Numbered from the stretch's first letter, positions 9,071 to 20,119 are shown. The stretch: DNA of 64,000 nt from Pseudoxanthomonas sp. Root630 (GCF_001427585.1 NZ_LMGY01000001.1:373270-437269), one strand, 5' to 3'. A program made the numbers and translations. Notes: a model not told the origin generated them from the letters alone.

Positions 9071-10435
9071 ATGAAGTGGGTGCTGGCCGTGCTGTTGCTG
9101 GGGATCTGCGCGACGACGCTCGCGCAGGATGCGACGGCGCGCCAGCCCGAACCCAATACGCGCGTACCGCAGGGCGTGGTGCGCTATGCGCCGAGCGGCT
9201 TTCCGGATCGCATCGTGGCCTCGCCCGCGCAGGATGCGGCCACCGGCTTCTCGGTGGCCTGGCGCACGGATGCGCGCGTCAGCGCACCGTCGCTGGAGAT
9301 CGTCGTCGCTGGCGATTCGCCCGACATGGGGGAGCCGCGAAGCATCAAGGCGACCAGTACGCCGTTGAAGACCGAGAACGGCGAAGCCCATCACCATCGG
9401 GCGGATATCACCGGCCTTCAGCCGGACACGTTGTACGCCTGGCGCGTGCAGGGCGATCGCACCTGGAGCGCCTGGCACCACACGCGCACGGCGGCCGTGG
9501 TCACGGCGCCGCTGACGCTGCTGTACTTCGGCGATACCCAGAACAAGAACGTCAGCCTGACGACCCGAGTGGTCCGCGAGGCGATGCGTGCGGCGCCGGA
9601 GGCGCGCCTGGCGCTGTTCGCTGGCGACCTGGTCAGCGGCGGTGACGGCGAGGACGACAACGAGTGGGGCGAGTGGTTCGAAGCGAACGAAGTGCTGCCG
9701 ACCTCGCTGGTGGTCGCGCCGGCACCGGGCAACCACGAATACTTCGAAGAGTTCGAAGACACGCCGCAGGAACGTCGCGTGCTGGGCGCGCACTGGCCGG
9801 TGACGTTCGCGCTGCCGGGCAACGGCGTAGCGCAGGCGAAGCGGACCACGTACTGGTTCGACTACCAGGACGTGCGCGTGGTGGTGATCGATGGCACCTC
9901 GGCGCTCGACCTCGGCACGGCGAAGGCGCAGGCCGCCTGGTTGGATGACGTCCTTGCTGGCAACCCGCACCGCTGGAGCATCGTGCTGACCCATCAGCCG
10001 TTCTTCTCTCCGCGCGAAGGTCGCGACAACGTCCTGCTGCGCCAGCATCTTCTGCCGGTGATCCGCAAGCGCAAGGTCGACCTGGTGTTGCAGGGGCACG
10101 ACCACGTCTACGGTCGTTTGAAGAACGAAGCGCCGACGCCGGTGTTCGTCGTGTCGGTCACCGGCGCCAAGCAGTACCGCCTTTCCGACGAAGCGCGCAA
10201 GACCATGCGGCCGGTCGCCGAGGACACCCAACTGTTCCAGGTGCTGCGCTTCGATGGCCCGCGCCTGCGTTACGAAGCGCGCACGGCGACCGGTCGTCTC
10301 TATGACGCCTTCGAGCTCGTCGACAGCGGTACGGCTGGCAAGCACCTCGTCGAACATGCGGAAGGTCGCATCGAGGAACGTACCTGCCGCCGCGCCGAGA
10401 CCCTGAAGGGTCGCGCCGACCGGTGCTGGGAATAG
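9071..10435 (+). CDS. Exported purple-acid-phosphatase-like metallophosphatase
   Basis: A 454-residue exported phosphatase. After the signal peptide (ending TLAQ) comes an FN3-like domain of about 100 residues, then a calcineurin-type catalytic domain. The dinuclear-metal motifs are all visible in order: GDTQ, GDLVSGG, GNHE, THQPF and GHDHVYGR. This order matches bacterial purple acid phosphatases. ATG 9071 is preferred because AGGGG lies 8 nt upstream and it starts the signal peptide; ATG 9047 overlaps the previous stop codon (ATGA) and would add eight residues. It is translationally close to the phytase-like gene and likely acts on phosphomonoesters in the periplasm. Confidence 0.85.
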   Translation: MKWVLAVLLLGICATTLAQDATARQPEPNTRVPQGVVRYAPSGFPDRIVASPAQDAATGFSVAWRTDARVSAPSLEIVVAGDSPDMGEPRSIKATSTPLKTENGEAHHHRADITGLQPDTLYAWRVQGDRTWSAWHHTRTAAVVTAPLTLLYFGDTQNKNVSLTTRVVREAMRAAPEARLALFAGDLVSGGDGEDDNEWGEWFEANEVLPTSLVVAPAPGNHEYFEEFEDTPQERRVLGAHWPVTFALPGNGVAQAKRTTYWFDYQDVRVVVIDGTSALDLGTAKAQAAWLDDVLAGNPHRWSIVLTHQPFFSPREGRDNVLLRQHLLPVIRKRKVDLVLQGHDHVYGRLKNEAPTPVFVVSVTGAKQYRLSDEARKTMRPVAEDTQLFQVLRFDGPRLRYEARTATGRLYDAFELVDSGTAGKHLVEHAEGRIEERTCRRAETLKGRADRCWE

Positions 10436-10448
10436 TCCGGTTCCTGTA

Positions 10449-10516
10449 GGAGGGGCTTCTGCCCCGACTGCTCAGTGTCCATCAATGCATCCTGTCGGGG
10501 CTGAAGCCCCTCCTCC
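10449..10516. repeat. Inverted repeat, family 2 (GGGGCTTCTGCCCC type)
   Basis: Two arms of about 20 nt, each containing a small internal GGGGCTT/AGCCCC symmetry, face each other with a 25-nt loop between the phosphatase and pyrophosphatase genes. One base differs between the arms. It resembles dispersed intergenic repeats of this bacterial family, and it may attenuate transcription inside the operon. Confidence 0.65.
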
Positions 10517-10528
10517 AAGAGGCCTGCC

Positions 10529-11128
10529 ATGCGTTCTGTCTGCCTGATGTTCCTGCTTACGCTCTGCGCGGGCGCTTCCGCGCGCGAAGCGCACATCCGC
10601 CATCCGTTCCTCGCCCAGCAGCCGAAGGCCGCGCCGGACGAGGTGCTGTTGGCCGTGGAGATTCCCGCGGGCAGTTTCACCAAGTACGAGATCAACGACG
10701 AAGGTTTGGTCTTCGTGGATCGTTTCCAGTCGATGCCGGTGGCGTATCCGGCCAACTACGGGTCGATGCCGCGCACGCTGGCCGGCGACGGCGACCCGCT
10801 GGACGCGCTGGTGCTGACGCGCGAGCCGCTGCATCCGGGCGTGCTGGTGAAGTTCCGCCCGATCGGCGTGCTGCGCATGCTCGATGACGGCAAGCACGAC
10901 GAGAAGATCATCGGCGTGCCGACCGACAAGATCGATCCGACCTACGCGGGCATCCGCGATCTGGCCGACCTGCCGGAGATCGAGCGCCAGCGCATCGAGG
11001 CGTTCTTCCGTGTCTACAAGGACCTGCCGAAGGGGCGCAATCCGGTGCAGCTCAACGGCTATGGCGATGCGACGGAAGCGAAGGCGCTGATCCAGGCATC
11101 GCTGGAGCGTTTCACCGCACAACCGTAG
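10529..11128 (+). CDS. Exported family I inorganic pyrophosphatase
   Basis: Hydrolyses pyrophosphate to two phosphates. The family I active site is intact: VEIPAGSFTKYE, YPANYGSMP, the GDGDPLD aspartate cluster, VPTDKIDP and the C-terminal YKDLPKGR. Unlike the usual cytoplasmic enzyme, this 199-residue protein starts with a hydrophobic, basic leader (residues 1-18, ending GASA) that reads as a Sec signal peptide. Together with the upstream exported phosphatase it would complete phosphate release outside the cytoplasm. It is separated from the phosphatase by an inverted repeat, so it may be in the same operon or separately promoted. Confidence 0.85.
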   Translation: MRSVCLMFLLTLCAGASAREAHIRHPFLAQQPKAAPDEVLLAVEIPAGSFTKYEINDEGLVFVDRFQSMPVAYPANYGSMPRTLAGDGDPLDALVLTREPLHPGVLVKFRPIGVLRMLDDGKHDEKIIGVPTDKIDPTYAGIRDLADLPEIERQRIEAFFRVYKDLPKGRNPVQLNGYGDATEAKALIQASLERFTAQP

Positions 11129-11181
11129 GGCGGGCCTTGGCCCACCAGCAGGATCCAGATGGCGGGCCAAGCCCGCTCTAC
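11125..11181. repeat. Inverted repeat, family 3 (GTAGGGCGGGCCTTGGCCC type)
   Basis: Two imperfect inverted arms, each about 20 nt and rich in GGGC/GCCC, flank a 16-nt centre. The first arm overlaps the pyrophosphatase stop codon. It sits directly before a terminator and looks like another REP-like family. Confidence 0.6.
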
Positions 11182-11188
11182 GAGAAAG

Positions 11189-11216
11189 AAAAAGGCGAGC
11201 CGCAGCTCGCCTTTTT
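11189..11216. terminator. Bidirectional rho-independent terminator
   Basis: AAAAAGGCGAG, a 6-nt loop and CTCGCCTTTTT form an 11-bp stem with A- and U-tracts on the two sides. It serves the convergent pyrophosphatase and aminotransferase genes. Confidence 0.9.
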
Positions 11217-11233
11217 CGTGAGGGGCCTGGAGA

Positions 11234-12730
11234 TCAGGCCGCCGCGGCCTGGCTGATGCGCGGGCCTTCACGCAGTGCCTTGCCCACCATGCCGACCAGC
11301 AGGTTCAGCTCTTCGCCATCGATGGCGAAGTGCGGGGTGAATCGCAGCGAGTTGGCGCCGCCATGGATGACGTTCAGACCCTGCTGGCGCAACCATTCCT
11401 CGGTCGAACCGGTGCCGTAGCACTTGAACGCCGGCGACAGCTCGCACGAGAACAGCAGGCCGGTGCCCTGCACGTTGGTGATCAGGCCGCCGAGCTCCGC
11501 CTGCAACTGCTGCAGCTTCTGCACGGCTTCGACGCCGCGCTTGCGGATGTTCTCGCGCACCTGCGGGGTCAGCTGGGACAGCGTGGCGCAGGCCACGTCG
11601 AGCGCACGCGGGTTGGTGGTCATGGTGTTGCCGTACACGCCCTTGCGGTACAGGCCGGCGGCACGCTCGTTCACGGCGAGGACCGAGAGCGGGTACTGCG
11701 CGGCGTTGAGCGCCTTGGAGTAGGTCTCCATGTCCGGCGCATCCAGGCCTTCGAAGCCGGGGTAATCGACGATCGACAGCACGCCGTGCGCGCGCAGGCC
11801 GGCCTGGATCGAATCCACCAGGAACAGGCTGCCGTGGCTGCGGGTCAGCTCGCGGGCGGCGGCGTAGAACGCCGGCGGCACGGACCGGCCCGGGTCGCCT
11901 TCGCCCATCACCGGCTCCAGGAACACGGCTTCGACGAACCAGCCCTTGCTCTCGGCATCGGCGAACGCCTGCTTCAGCGCGTCCACGTCGTACGGCGGGA
12001 TGGCGATGACCGAATCCTCGCCGCGGTAGCTGGCAAGGTGCTGCTGGTAGGACTTGCGCGAGGAATCCGAGTACAGCGCCGGGCGTTCGGTGCGGCCGTG
12101 GAAGCTGCCCTTCACCACGATGCGCTTGATGGTGCGGCCGGCGTGGCGACCGTCCGGGTCGGTCATCAGCTTGCTGTTGATGTCGGCGATGCGCGCGGCC
12201 AGGCCGACGGATTCGGAACCGGAATTCAGGCACAGGAACTTCGCGAACGGGCACCCGCCACGCGTATGGCCGATTTCCTTACGCAGGGCACGGTCGAAGC
12301 GCAACTGCGACAGGCTGGGCGTCATGATGTTGGCCATCACCTGCGGGCGGGCCATCGCCTCCAGCACCGCCGCCGGGGTGTGGCCGAAGCCGAGCATGCC
12401 GTAGCCGCCCGCGTCGTACAGCACCGCACCGTTGAGGGTGACCACCCACGGGCCACGCGCGGCCAGCGCGATATAGGGGTTGATCGCGTCGTCGGCATAG
12501 AAGTTGACGTAGCCGGCCTGCACGGCGCGCAGCTGCTCGGTTTCGTCCAGGTCGAACAGCTCGGCGAACTCGTCCTTCAGGCGCGCATGTTCGGCGGCGG
12601 CGGCCTCGATCACGGCGGCCAAGTCCGGATGGCCCTTGGCCAGGCGTTCAACGGCGGCATCGTCCAGGCCGAGGGTCAGGCGCTGGCCCGTATGGGCGCG
12701 CAGGGGGGCGAGGGCGTCGGTCAGGGCCAT
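11234..12730 (-). CDS. Class III PLP-dependent aminotransferase
   Basis: A 498-residue cytoplasmic enzyme of the ornithine/lysine-type fold-I aminotransferases. It shows an NSGSESVGLAARIA cofactor-phosphate-type segment, FHGRT, EPVMGEGD and VDSIQAG in place of the usual DEVQ(T/S)G, and the likely Schiff-base lysine Lys339 in METYSKAL. The amino donor is not readable; lysine or another diamine is plausible for a long class III enzyme with an N-terminal extension of about 80 residues. It is divergent from an Lrp-family regulator, the usual arrangement for amino-acid-responsive control. A good promoter lies 32 nt upstream of its start. Confidence 0.82.
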   Translation of the reverse strand: MALTDALAPLRAHTGQRLTLGLDDAAVERLAKGHPDLAAVIEAAAAEHARLKDEFAELFDLDETEQLRAVQAGYVNFYADDAINPYIALAARGPWVVTLNGAVLYDAGGYGMLGFGHTPAAVLEAMARPQVMANIMTPSLSQLRFDRALRKEIGHTRGGCPFAKFLCLNSGSESVGLAARIADINSKLMTDPDGRHAGRTIKRIVVKGSFHGRTERPALYSDSSRKSYQQHLASYRGEDSVIAIPPYDVDALKQAFADAESKGWFVEAVFLEPVMGEGDPGRSVPPAFYAAARELTRSHGSLFLVDSIQAGLRAHGVLSIVDYPGFEGLDAPDMETYSKALNAAQYPLSVLAVNERAAGLYRKGVYGNTMTTNPRALDVACATLSQLTPQVRENIRKRGVEAVQKLQQLQAELGGLITNVQGTGLLFSCELSPAFKCYGTGSTEEWLRQQGLNVIHGGANSLRFTPHFAIDGEELNLLVGMVGKALREGPRISQAAAA

Positions 12731-12761
12731 GGGATAGCTCCGGCAGGAAGGGCAAACCCCT

Positions 12762-12790
12762 ATTATCTGGATAAACTCGTCGCTTGACAG
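12762..12790 (-). promoter_or_regulatory. Sigma-70-type promoter of the aminotransferase
   Basis: On the minus strand CTGTCA (-35, 12790-12785), a 17-nt spacer and GATAAT (-10, 12767-12762) lead into the aminotransferase. The -10 matches 5/6 and the -35 4/6. Confidence 0.6.
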
Positions 12791-12802
12791 TTGTGATCTG
12801 CG

Positions 12803-12836
12803 CGAAATTCATGGATATTTCGTCGATTCGACGAAA
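12803..12836. promoter_or_regulatory. Palindromic operator between aminotransferase and Lrp-family genes
   Basis: A perfect palindrome TTTCGTCGATTCGACGAAA (12818-12836) ends 12 nt before the regulator ATG. A second inverted pair CGAAAT-N8-ATTTCG (12803-12822) overlaps it, sharing the middle half-site. Three phased CGAAA half-sites fit cooperative binding by an Lrp-type multimer and suggest autoregulation. Confidence 0.65.
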
Positions 12837-12848
12837 CGAACCCGCCCC

Positions 12849-13280
12849 ATGAAGCTCACCGACGCCGACCAGCAACTGCTCTCAGTGCTCCGTGAGAACG
12901 CGCGCGCTTCCACCGCCCAGATCGCCCGCCGGCTGAACCTGTCGCGGACCACGGTGCAGAGCCGCATCGAGCGGCTGGAGCGTGAAGGCGTGATCAGCGG
13001 CTACACCGTCCGCATCCACGACGAATACGACCGCAGCCACCTGCGCGCCCACATCATGATCGCGGTGCATCCGAAGCAGATGACCTCGGTGGTCGCCGCC
13101 CTGCGCGCGATGCCGGAACTGCGGGTACTGCATTCGATCAGCGGCAGCCACGACCTGATCGCGGTCGGCGCGGTGCCCAGCGTGGGCGACATGGACGTGC
13201 TGACCGACCGCATCGGCGCGCTCGATGGCGTCGAGCGCACCACCTCGTCCATCGTGCTGTCGACCAAGTTCGAACGCTGA
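12849..13280 (+). CDS. Lrp/AsnC-family transcriptional regulator
   Basis: A 143-residue feast/famine regulator. The N-terminal winged helix-turn-helix (about residues 4-60) includes [24 protein letters not shown]; the C-terminal RAM ligand and oligomerisation domain (about 65-140) contains the GSHDLIAVG turn typical of the family. The palindromic operator just upstream and the divergent aminotransferase indicate that it controls that enzyme and itself in response to an amino acid. Confidence 0.93.
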   Translation: MKLTDADQQLLSVLRENARASTAQIARRLNLSRTTVQSRIERLEREGVISGYTVRIHDEYDRSHLRAHIMIAVHPKQMTSVVAALRAMPELRVLHSISGSHDLIAVGAVPSVGDMDVLTDRIGALDGVERTTSSIVLSTKFER

Positions 13281-13339
13281 GCGGCGCTGGGCCGCGCGGG
13301 CCGGTCACGTACAATGCACGCCCCCGCAAGGCCCCGACC

Positions 13340-15525
<2,186 letters not shown>

Positions 15526-15663
15526 CGCTGGCCGCGCTCTCCGCCGGGGAACCATCCGGCGCCGGGGCGGTCTTTTCCAGTCCGGGCCAAGGGGATGCCC
15601 GGACGGCCCCCGTCGGCGCGTGGCATAATCCCCGGCTGCTTTTGATACCGACTGGACAAGTCC

Positions 15664-16002
15664 ATGAATCTGCTTGATTTCTTCGTTGCCCCCGCATTCG
15701 CCCAGGCCGCTCCGGCCCAGCAGGGCATGGGCGGCTTCGGCCTGCTGATGCCGATCGCGCTGATCGCCATCATGTACTTCCTGATGATCCGCCCGCAGAT
15801 GAAGCGCGCCAAGGAGCACCGCTCCATGCTGGACAAGCTGTCCAAGGGCGATGAGGTCATCACCTCCGGCGGCATCGCCGGCACCGTCACCGACATCGGC
15901 GACAACTTCGTGACCATCGAAGTGGCCGACAACGTGCGCGTGCGCGTCCAGAAGGCCGCGGTGGGCAACGTGCTGCCGAAGGGCACGCTGAAGTCCGCCT
16001 GA
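15664..16002 (+). CDS. yajC: Preprotein translocase subunit YajC
   Basis: A 112-residue inner-membrane accessory subunit of the SecYEG-SecDF holotranslocon. One N-terminal transmembrane segment (about residues 22-44, ending MYFLMIRPQ) carries the family signature FLMIRPQMKRAKEH. The soluble C-terminal part contains KGDEVITSGGIAGTV. The tgt-yajC-secD-secF order is the conserved proteobacterial arrangement. Confidence 0.97.
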   Translation: MNLLDFFVAPAFAQAAPAQQGMGGFGLLMPIALIAIMYFLMIRPQMKRAKEHRSMLDKLSKGDEVITSGGIAGTVTDIGDNFVTIEVADNVRVRVQKAAVGNVLPKGTLKSA

Positions 16003-16100
16003 TCCATCCCGTCCCGTCGCCCGCGCGGCGGGACGGTTCCCGCTTCATTCCGAACCACTGCTGAGCGCATGCCCGGGAAGGGCCTGTGCGGGTCGCCCCG

Positions 16101-17978
16101 ATGCTTGAATTCCCACGCTGGAAATACGCCCTGATCCTGATCGTCGTGTTGGCGAGCGCGCTGTATGCGCTGCCCAACCTGTACCCGCAGGATCCCTCCG
16201 TGCAGATCACCGCCAACCGCGGCTTCGCCATCGACGCCGCCCTGCGCGGCCGCGTGGATACCGCGCTGAAGGCAGCGGGCGTGCAGCCCAAGGCCGTCGA
16301 GGCCGAAGCCGCCAGCATGCTGGTGCGCCTGCCGGGCCTGGATGCGCAGACCAAGGCCAACGATGCGCTGCGCAAGGCGCTCGGTGAGGACTATCTGGTC
16401 GCGCTGAACCTGGCGTCCACCGTGCCGGACTGGATGGGCGACTTCGGCGCCCGCCCGATGGTGCAGGGCCTGGACCTGCAGGGCGGCGTGCACTTCGTGC
16501 TGCAGGTCGACCAGAAGGCCGCGCTCGACAAGCGCATCGAAGGCTATCTGGAAGACACCCGCGTCACCCTGCGCGACAAGAGCGTGCGCTACACCGCCGT
16601 CGAACGCCGCGCCGACAACAGCATCGTCGTGACGCTGGCCGAGGGCGAGGACACGGCCGCGGCGCAGAAGGTGCTGGCTTCGACGCTGAGTGCGCGGGGT
16701 AGCGCCAATGCGCTGCCGGGCACCGGCCTGTCGTACCAGACCAGCGGCAACCAGATCATCATCGGCCTGCCGCAGGCGGAGCTGGACCAGATCGCCGGCG
16801 AGGCGATCGAGCAGAACCTCACCACGCTGCGCAACCGCGTCAACGAAATCGGCGTGTCCGAACCCATCATCCAGCGCCAGGGCAACGACCGCGTCGTCGT
16901 GCAGCTGCCCGGCGTGCAGGACACCGCCGAAGCCAAGCGCCTGATCGGCGCGACCGCGACGCTGGAGTTCCGCGCCGTGGTGGAAGGCAACGCGGCCGAC
17001 GCCGTCGCCAGCGGCCGCATCCCGCCGGAAGCCAAGGTGTTCCAGCTGCGCGACAACGCCGGCCCGGTGCTGCTGAACAAGCGCGTGCTCGCCTCGGGCG
17101 ATGAAATGGTCAACGCCCGCGTCGGCGTGGACAACAACGGCCTGCCCGCCGTGGACGTGACCCTCAACAACATCGCCGGCCAGCGCATGTTCGACTACAC
17201 CAGCGCCAACGTCGGCAAGCTGATGTCCGTCGTCTACATCGAGCGCGTGCCGACGGTGAGCATCGTCGACGGCAAGGAAGTGCGCAGCGTGCGCGTGCGC
17301 GAGGAAGCGCTGTCTCCGACCCGCATCGCCGGCGTCTTCGGCAAGAACTTCCAGACCACCGGCCTGGAGAAGAGCGAAGCCGAGAACCTCGCCAAGCTGC
17401 TTCGCGCCGGTTCGCTGGCCGCGCCGATGGACTTCATCGAGGAACGCGTGGTCGGCCCGAGCCTGGGCGCCGAGAACGTCGCCCGCGGCACCAAGGCGGT
17501 GGTCTACTCGTTCGTCTTCGCGCTGGCGTTCTTCCTGGTCTACTACCGGATGTTCGGCCTGATCACCTGCGTGGCGCTGCTGCTGAACCTGGTGATGGTG
17601 GTCGCGGTGATGTCGTTGTTCGGCGCCACCATGACGCTGCCCGGCTTCGCCGGCCTGGCGCTGACCATCGGCATGTCGGTCGACGCGAACGTGCTGATCA
17701 ACGAGCGCATACGCGAAGAGCTGAGGGCGGGCGTGCCGCCACTGGCGTCGATCGCCACGGGCTATGAAAAGGCCTCCGGCACCATCTTCGACTCCAACAT
17801 GACCGCACTGCTGGCCGGCGTGGCGCTGTACGCGTTCGGCACCGGCCCGCTGAAGGGCTTCGCCATCACCATGGTGATCGGCATCCTGACCTCGGTGTTC
17901 ACCGCGGTCACCGTGTCGCGCGGCCTGGCCACGCTGATCTACGGCCGCCGCCGCAAGCTGAAGTCGCTGGCCATCTGA
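16101..17978 (+). CDS. secD: Protein translocase subunit SecD
   Basis: Proton-motive-force-driven partner of SecYEG that helps pull exported proteins through the membrane. The 625-residue product starts with one transmembrane segment, has a large periplasmic P1 domain (GLDLQGGVHFVLQV; repeated ENRTTLRNRVNEIGVSEP-like region), then five more membrane segments with FAGLALTIGMSVDANVL, the family D4 motif. ATG 16101 fits the family N-terminus; an in-frame GTG at 16086 preceded by GGGAAGGG is an alternative that adds five residues. Confidence 0.96.
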   Translation: MLEFPRWKYALILIVVLASALYALPNLYPQDPSVQITANRGFAIDAALRGRVDTALKAAGVQPKAVEAEAASMLVRLPGLDAQTKANDALRKALGEDYLVALNLASTVPDWMGDFGARPMVQGLDLQGGVHFVLQVDQKAALDKRIEGYLEDTRVTLRDKSVRYTAVERRADNSIVVTLAEGEDTAAAQKVLASTLSARGSANALPGTGLSYQTSGNQIIIGLPQAELDQIAGEAIEQNLTTLRNRVNEIGVSEPIIQRQGNDRVVVQLPGVQDTAEAKRLIGATATLEFRAVVEGNAADAVASGRIPPEAKVFQLRDNAGPVLLNKRVLASGDEMVNARVGVDNNGLPAVDVTLNNIAGQRMFDYTSANVGKLMSVVYIERVPTVSIVDGKEVRSVRVREEALSPTRIAGVFGKNFQTTGLEKSEAENLAKLLRAGSLAAPMDFIEERVVGPSLGAENVARGTKAVVYSFVFALAFFLVYYRMFGLITCVALLLNLVMVVAVMSLFGATMTLPGFAGLALTIGMSVDANVLINERIREELRAGVPPLASIATGYEKASGTIFDSNMTALLAGVALYAFGTGPLKGFAITMVIGILTSVFTAVTVSRGLATLIYGRRRKLKSLAI

Positions 17979-17994
17979 CGAGAGCACACGAACC

Positions 17995-18978
17995 ATGAAA
18001 CTCTTTCCCCTGCATCTCGTCCCGAACGACACCCGCATCGATTTCATGCGCCTGCGCTGGGTGTCCATCGCCGTCGCCGTGATCCTGGCGGTCGTCGCGA
18101 TCGGCGCCATCGCCTTCAAGGGCTTCAACTTCGCGCTGGATTTCACCGGCGGCACGGTGGTGGAACTGCGCTTCCAGAATCCGCCGGACGTGGACCAGGT
18201 GCGCTCGCGCCTGGAGTCCGCCGGCTACGGCAGCGCCCAGGTACAGACCTTCGGTACCGGCAGCGACCTGCTGGTGCGCCTGCAGCCGCGCGAGGAAGGC
18301 GCCGATGCGCCCGAAGCCGCCGACGCAGACGCCACCAACCGCACCGCGCAGGACGTTGTCCGGCTGGCGTCCAGCGATGGCAACAGCGCCACCATCATGC
18401 GCAGCGAGTTCGTCGGTCCGCAGATCGGCAAGGAACTCGCCCTCAACGGCCTGTACACCCTGCTGTTCGTGGTCGCCGGCTTCCTGATCTACATCGGCTT
18501 CCGCTTCGAGTGGAAGTTCGCCGTGGCCGCCATCGTCACCACGCTGCACGACGTGCTGATCTGCGCGGGCTTCTTCGCGCTGACCGGCCGCGAGTTCGAC
18601 CTGACCATCCTGGCCGGCCTGTTGTCGGTGATGGGCTTCTCGATCAACGACACCATCGTGGTGTTCGATCGCGTGCGCGAGAATTTCCGCAGCCTGCGCG
18701 TGGATCCGGTGGAAGTGCTGAACCGCTCGGTCAACCAGACCCTGTCGCGCACGATCATCACCTCGTTCGTGGCCTTCCTGACGGTGCTGGCGCTGTACCT
18801 GTACGGCGGCGGTTCGCTGGAAGGCATGGCGATCTCGCAGATGATCGGCATCGTGATCGGCACGATCTCCTCGATCTTCGTGGCCTGCCCGCTGCTGACC
18901 ATCGGCTTCCTGAAGGTCACCAAGCAGGACCTGATGCCCAAGGCGAAGGACGAAGCGGCGCTGGCGCGTCGCCCGTAA
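17995..18978 (+). CDS. secF: Protein translocase subunit SecF
   Basis: Partner of SecD. The 327-residue protein has an N-terminal membrane segment, the periplasmic FNFALDFTGGTVVEL motif, and five C-terminal membrane segments with VMGFSINDTIVVFDRVRENF. The acidic, Ala/Asp-rich linker around residues 100-120 is longer than in E. coli SecF. It begins 17 nt after secD and ends the operon before a strong terminator. Confidence 0.96.
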   Translation: MKLFPLHLVPNDTRIDFMRLRWVSIAVAVILAVVAIGAIAFKGFNFALDFTGGTVVELRFQNPPDVDQVRSRLESAGYGSAQVQTFGTGSDLLVRLQPREEGADAPEAADADATNRTAQDVVRLASSDGNSATIMRSEFVGPQIGKELALNGLYTLLFVVAGFLIYIGFRFEWKFAVAAIVTTLHDVLICAGFFALTGREFDLTILAGLLSVMGFSINDTIVVFDRVRENFRSLRVDPVEVLNRSVNQTLSRTIITSFVAFLTVLALYLYGGGSLEGMAISQMIGIVIGTISSIFVACPLLTIGFLKVTKQDLMPKAKDEAALARRP

Positions 18979-19001
18979 GCCTTCCGCCGCACGGGACAAG
19001 G

Positions 19002-19031
19002 AAAAGGCCGCGCATTGCGCGGCCTTTTTTT
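19002..19031. terminator. Rho-independent terminator after secF
   Basis: AAAAGGCCGCGC, a 3-nt loop and GCGCGGCCTTTT form a 12-bp stem followed by seven T. It ends the yajC-secDF operon and may also act on the convergent suhB transcript. Confidence 0.9.
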
Positions 19032-19050
19032 AGACGCTGGAGCTTGGGGT

Positions 19051-19184
19051 GTGGGAGCGACGTCAGTCGCGATCAATAACCTTCCGATTCCCGTGGACTT
19101 GCCCGCAGTTCTGGGCCAGCGGGCATCTTCTCGGCCATCCACGATGAGGCCGGATTTCCGCTTCGCGACTTACGTCGCTCCCAC
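19051..19184. repeat. REP-like inverted repeat, family 1, copy B
   Basis: Two inverted units of the GGGAGCGACGTNAGTCGCGA family (19051-19073 and 19163-19184) with an 89-nt centre, wider than the other two pairs. It lies between the secF terminator and the suhB stop codon. Confidence 0.7.
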
Positions 19185-19202
19185 ACCTGAAGCTAGCGGC
19201 TT

Positions 19203-20024
19203 TCAACCGTTGAACGAAGCCGCGTAACCCGACGAGACGATGGTCTTCTGCAGCGCCTCGGCGACCTTCAGGTTGCCGGCCACGATCTGGCGGGGCAGGG
19301 CGGTGCGGCCGTCGATCTTGCCCAGGGCGGCGCCGCGGAAATCGCAGACCTTGCCGCCGGCTTCGCGCACCAGCAACACGCCGGCGGCGATGTCCCAGTC
19401 CTTCACGCCGGCTTCGAAATAGGCGTCCGAACGGCCGCAGGCCACGTAGGCCAGGTCGAGGGCGGCGGAGCCGGTGCGGCGGATGTCTTCGGCATGCACC
19501 AGCAACTCGCGCACGCATTCCAGCTGCGCGCCGGCACGGGCGCGCTCGCGGGGGGGGAAGCCGGTGGTGATGACGGTGCCCGCCAGTTCCTTGCGGTCGG
19601 CCACGCGGATGCGGCGCTCGTTGAGCTGGGCGCCGGCACCGCGGCTGGCGGTGAACAGGTCGTTGCGCAGCGGGTCGAAGATCACCGCGTCGGTGGGTTC
19701 GCCGTTGTCCACCAGCGCGATGGACACGCAGTAGTGTGGGAAACCGCGCAGGTAGTTGCTGGTGCCGTCCAGCGGATCGATCACGAAGGTGTAGCGGCCG
19801 TTGATCTGGGCGCCGCTTTCCTCGCCCACGAAGCCGTAGTCCGGGTACGCCCGGCGCAACTCCTTGATGATGACCTTCTCGGCGTCGGCGTCCACTTCGC
19901 TGGCGTAATCCATCCGCTCTTTCTGCACCACGTTCAGCGCGTCCAGCTTGTTGATGCTGCGCAACAGCACGTTCCCTGCCAGGCGGGCGGCCTTGGTCAT
20001 GACGGTGACGACGGGCTTCTGCAT
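19203..20024 (-). CDS. suhB: Inositol-1-monophosphatase family protein SuhB
   Basis: Magnesium-dependent phosphatase fold of 273 residues. Signature motifs are intact: [29 protein letters not shown] and [15 protein letters not shown]. In E. coli SuhB also binds NusA and rRNA antitermination complexes, so its main role may be regulatory rather than metabolic. ATG 20024 begins with the family N-terminus; longer upstream extension is out of family. It is divergent from trmJ. Confidence 0.95.
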   Translation of the reverse strand: MQKPVVTVMTKAARLAGNVLLRSINKLDALNVVQKERMDYASEVDADAEKVIIKELRRAYPDYGFVGEESGAQINGRYTFVIDPLDGTSNYLRGFPHYCVSIALVDNGEPTDAVIFDPLRNDLFTASRGAGAQLNERRIRVADRKELAGTVITTGFPPRERARAGAQLECVRELLVHAEDIRRTGSAALDLAYVACGRSDAYFEAGVKDWDIAAGVLLVREAGGKVCDFRGAALGKIDGRTALPRQIVAGNLKVAEALQKTIVSSGYAASFNG

Positions 20025-20119
20025 GCGAACGGACCTCGGACAGGCGTAGGGTGGGGCAAACGAGTGGAAAAGAGCAGCGCGGCGCAGAGGCCGGCCCGCG
20101 CAGTTTACCATTTGCCCCC

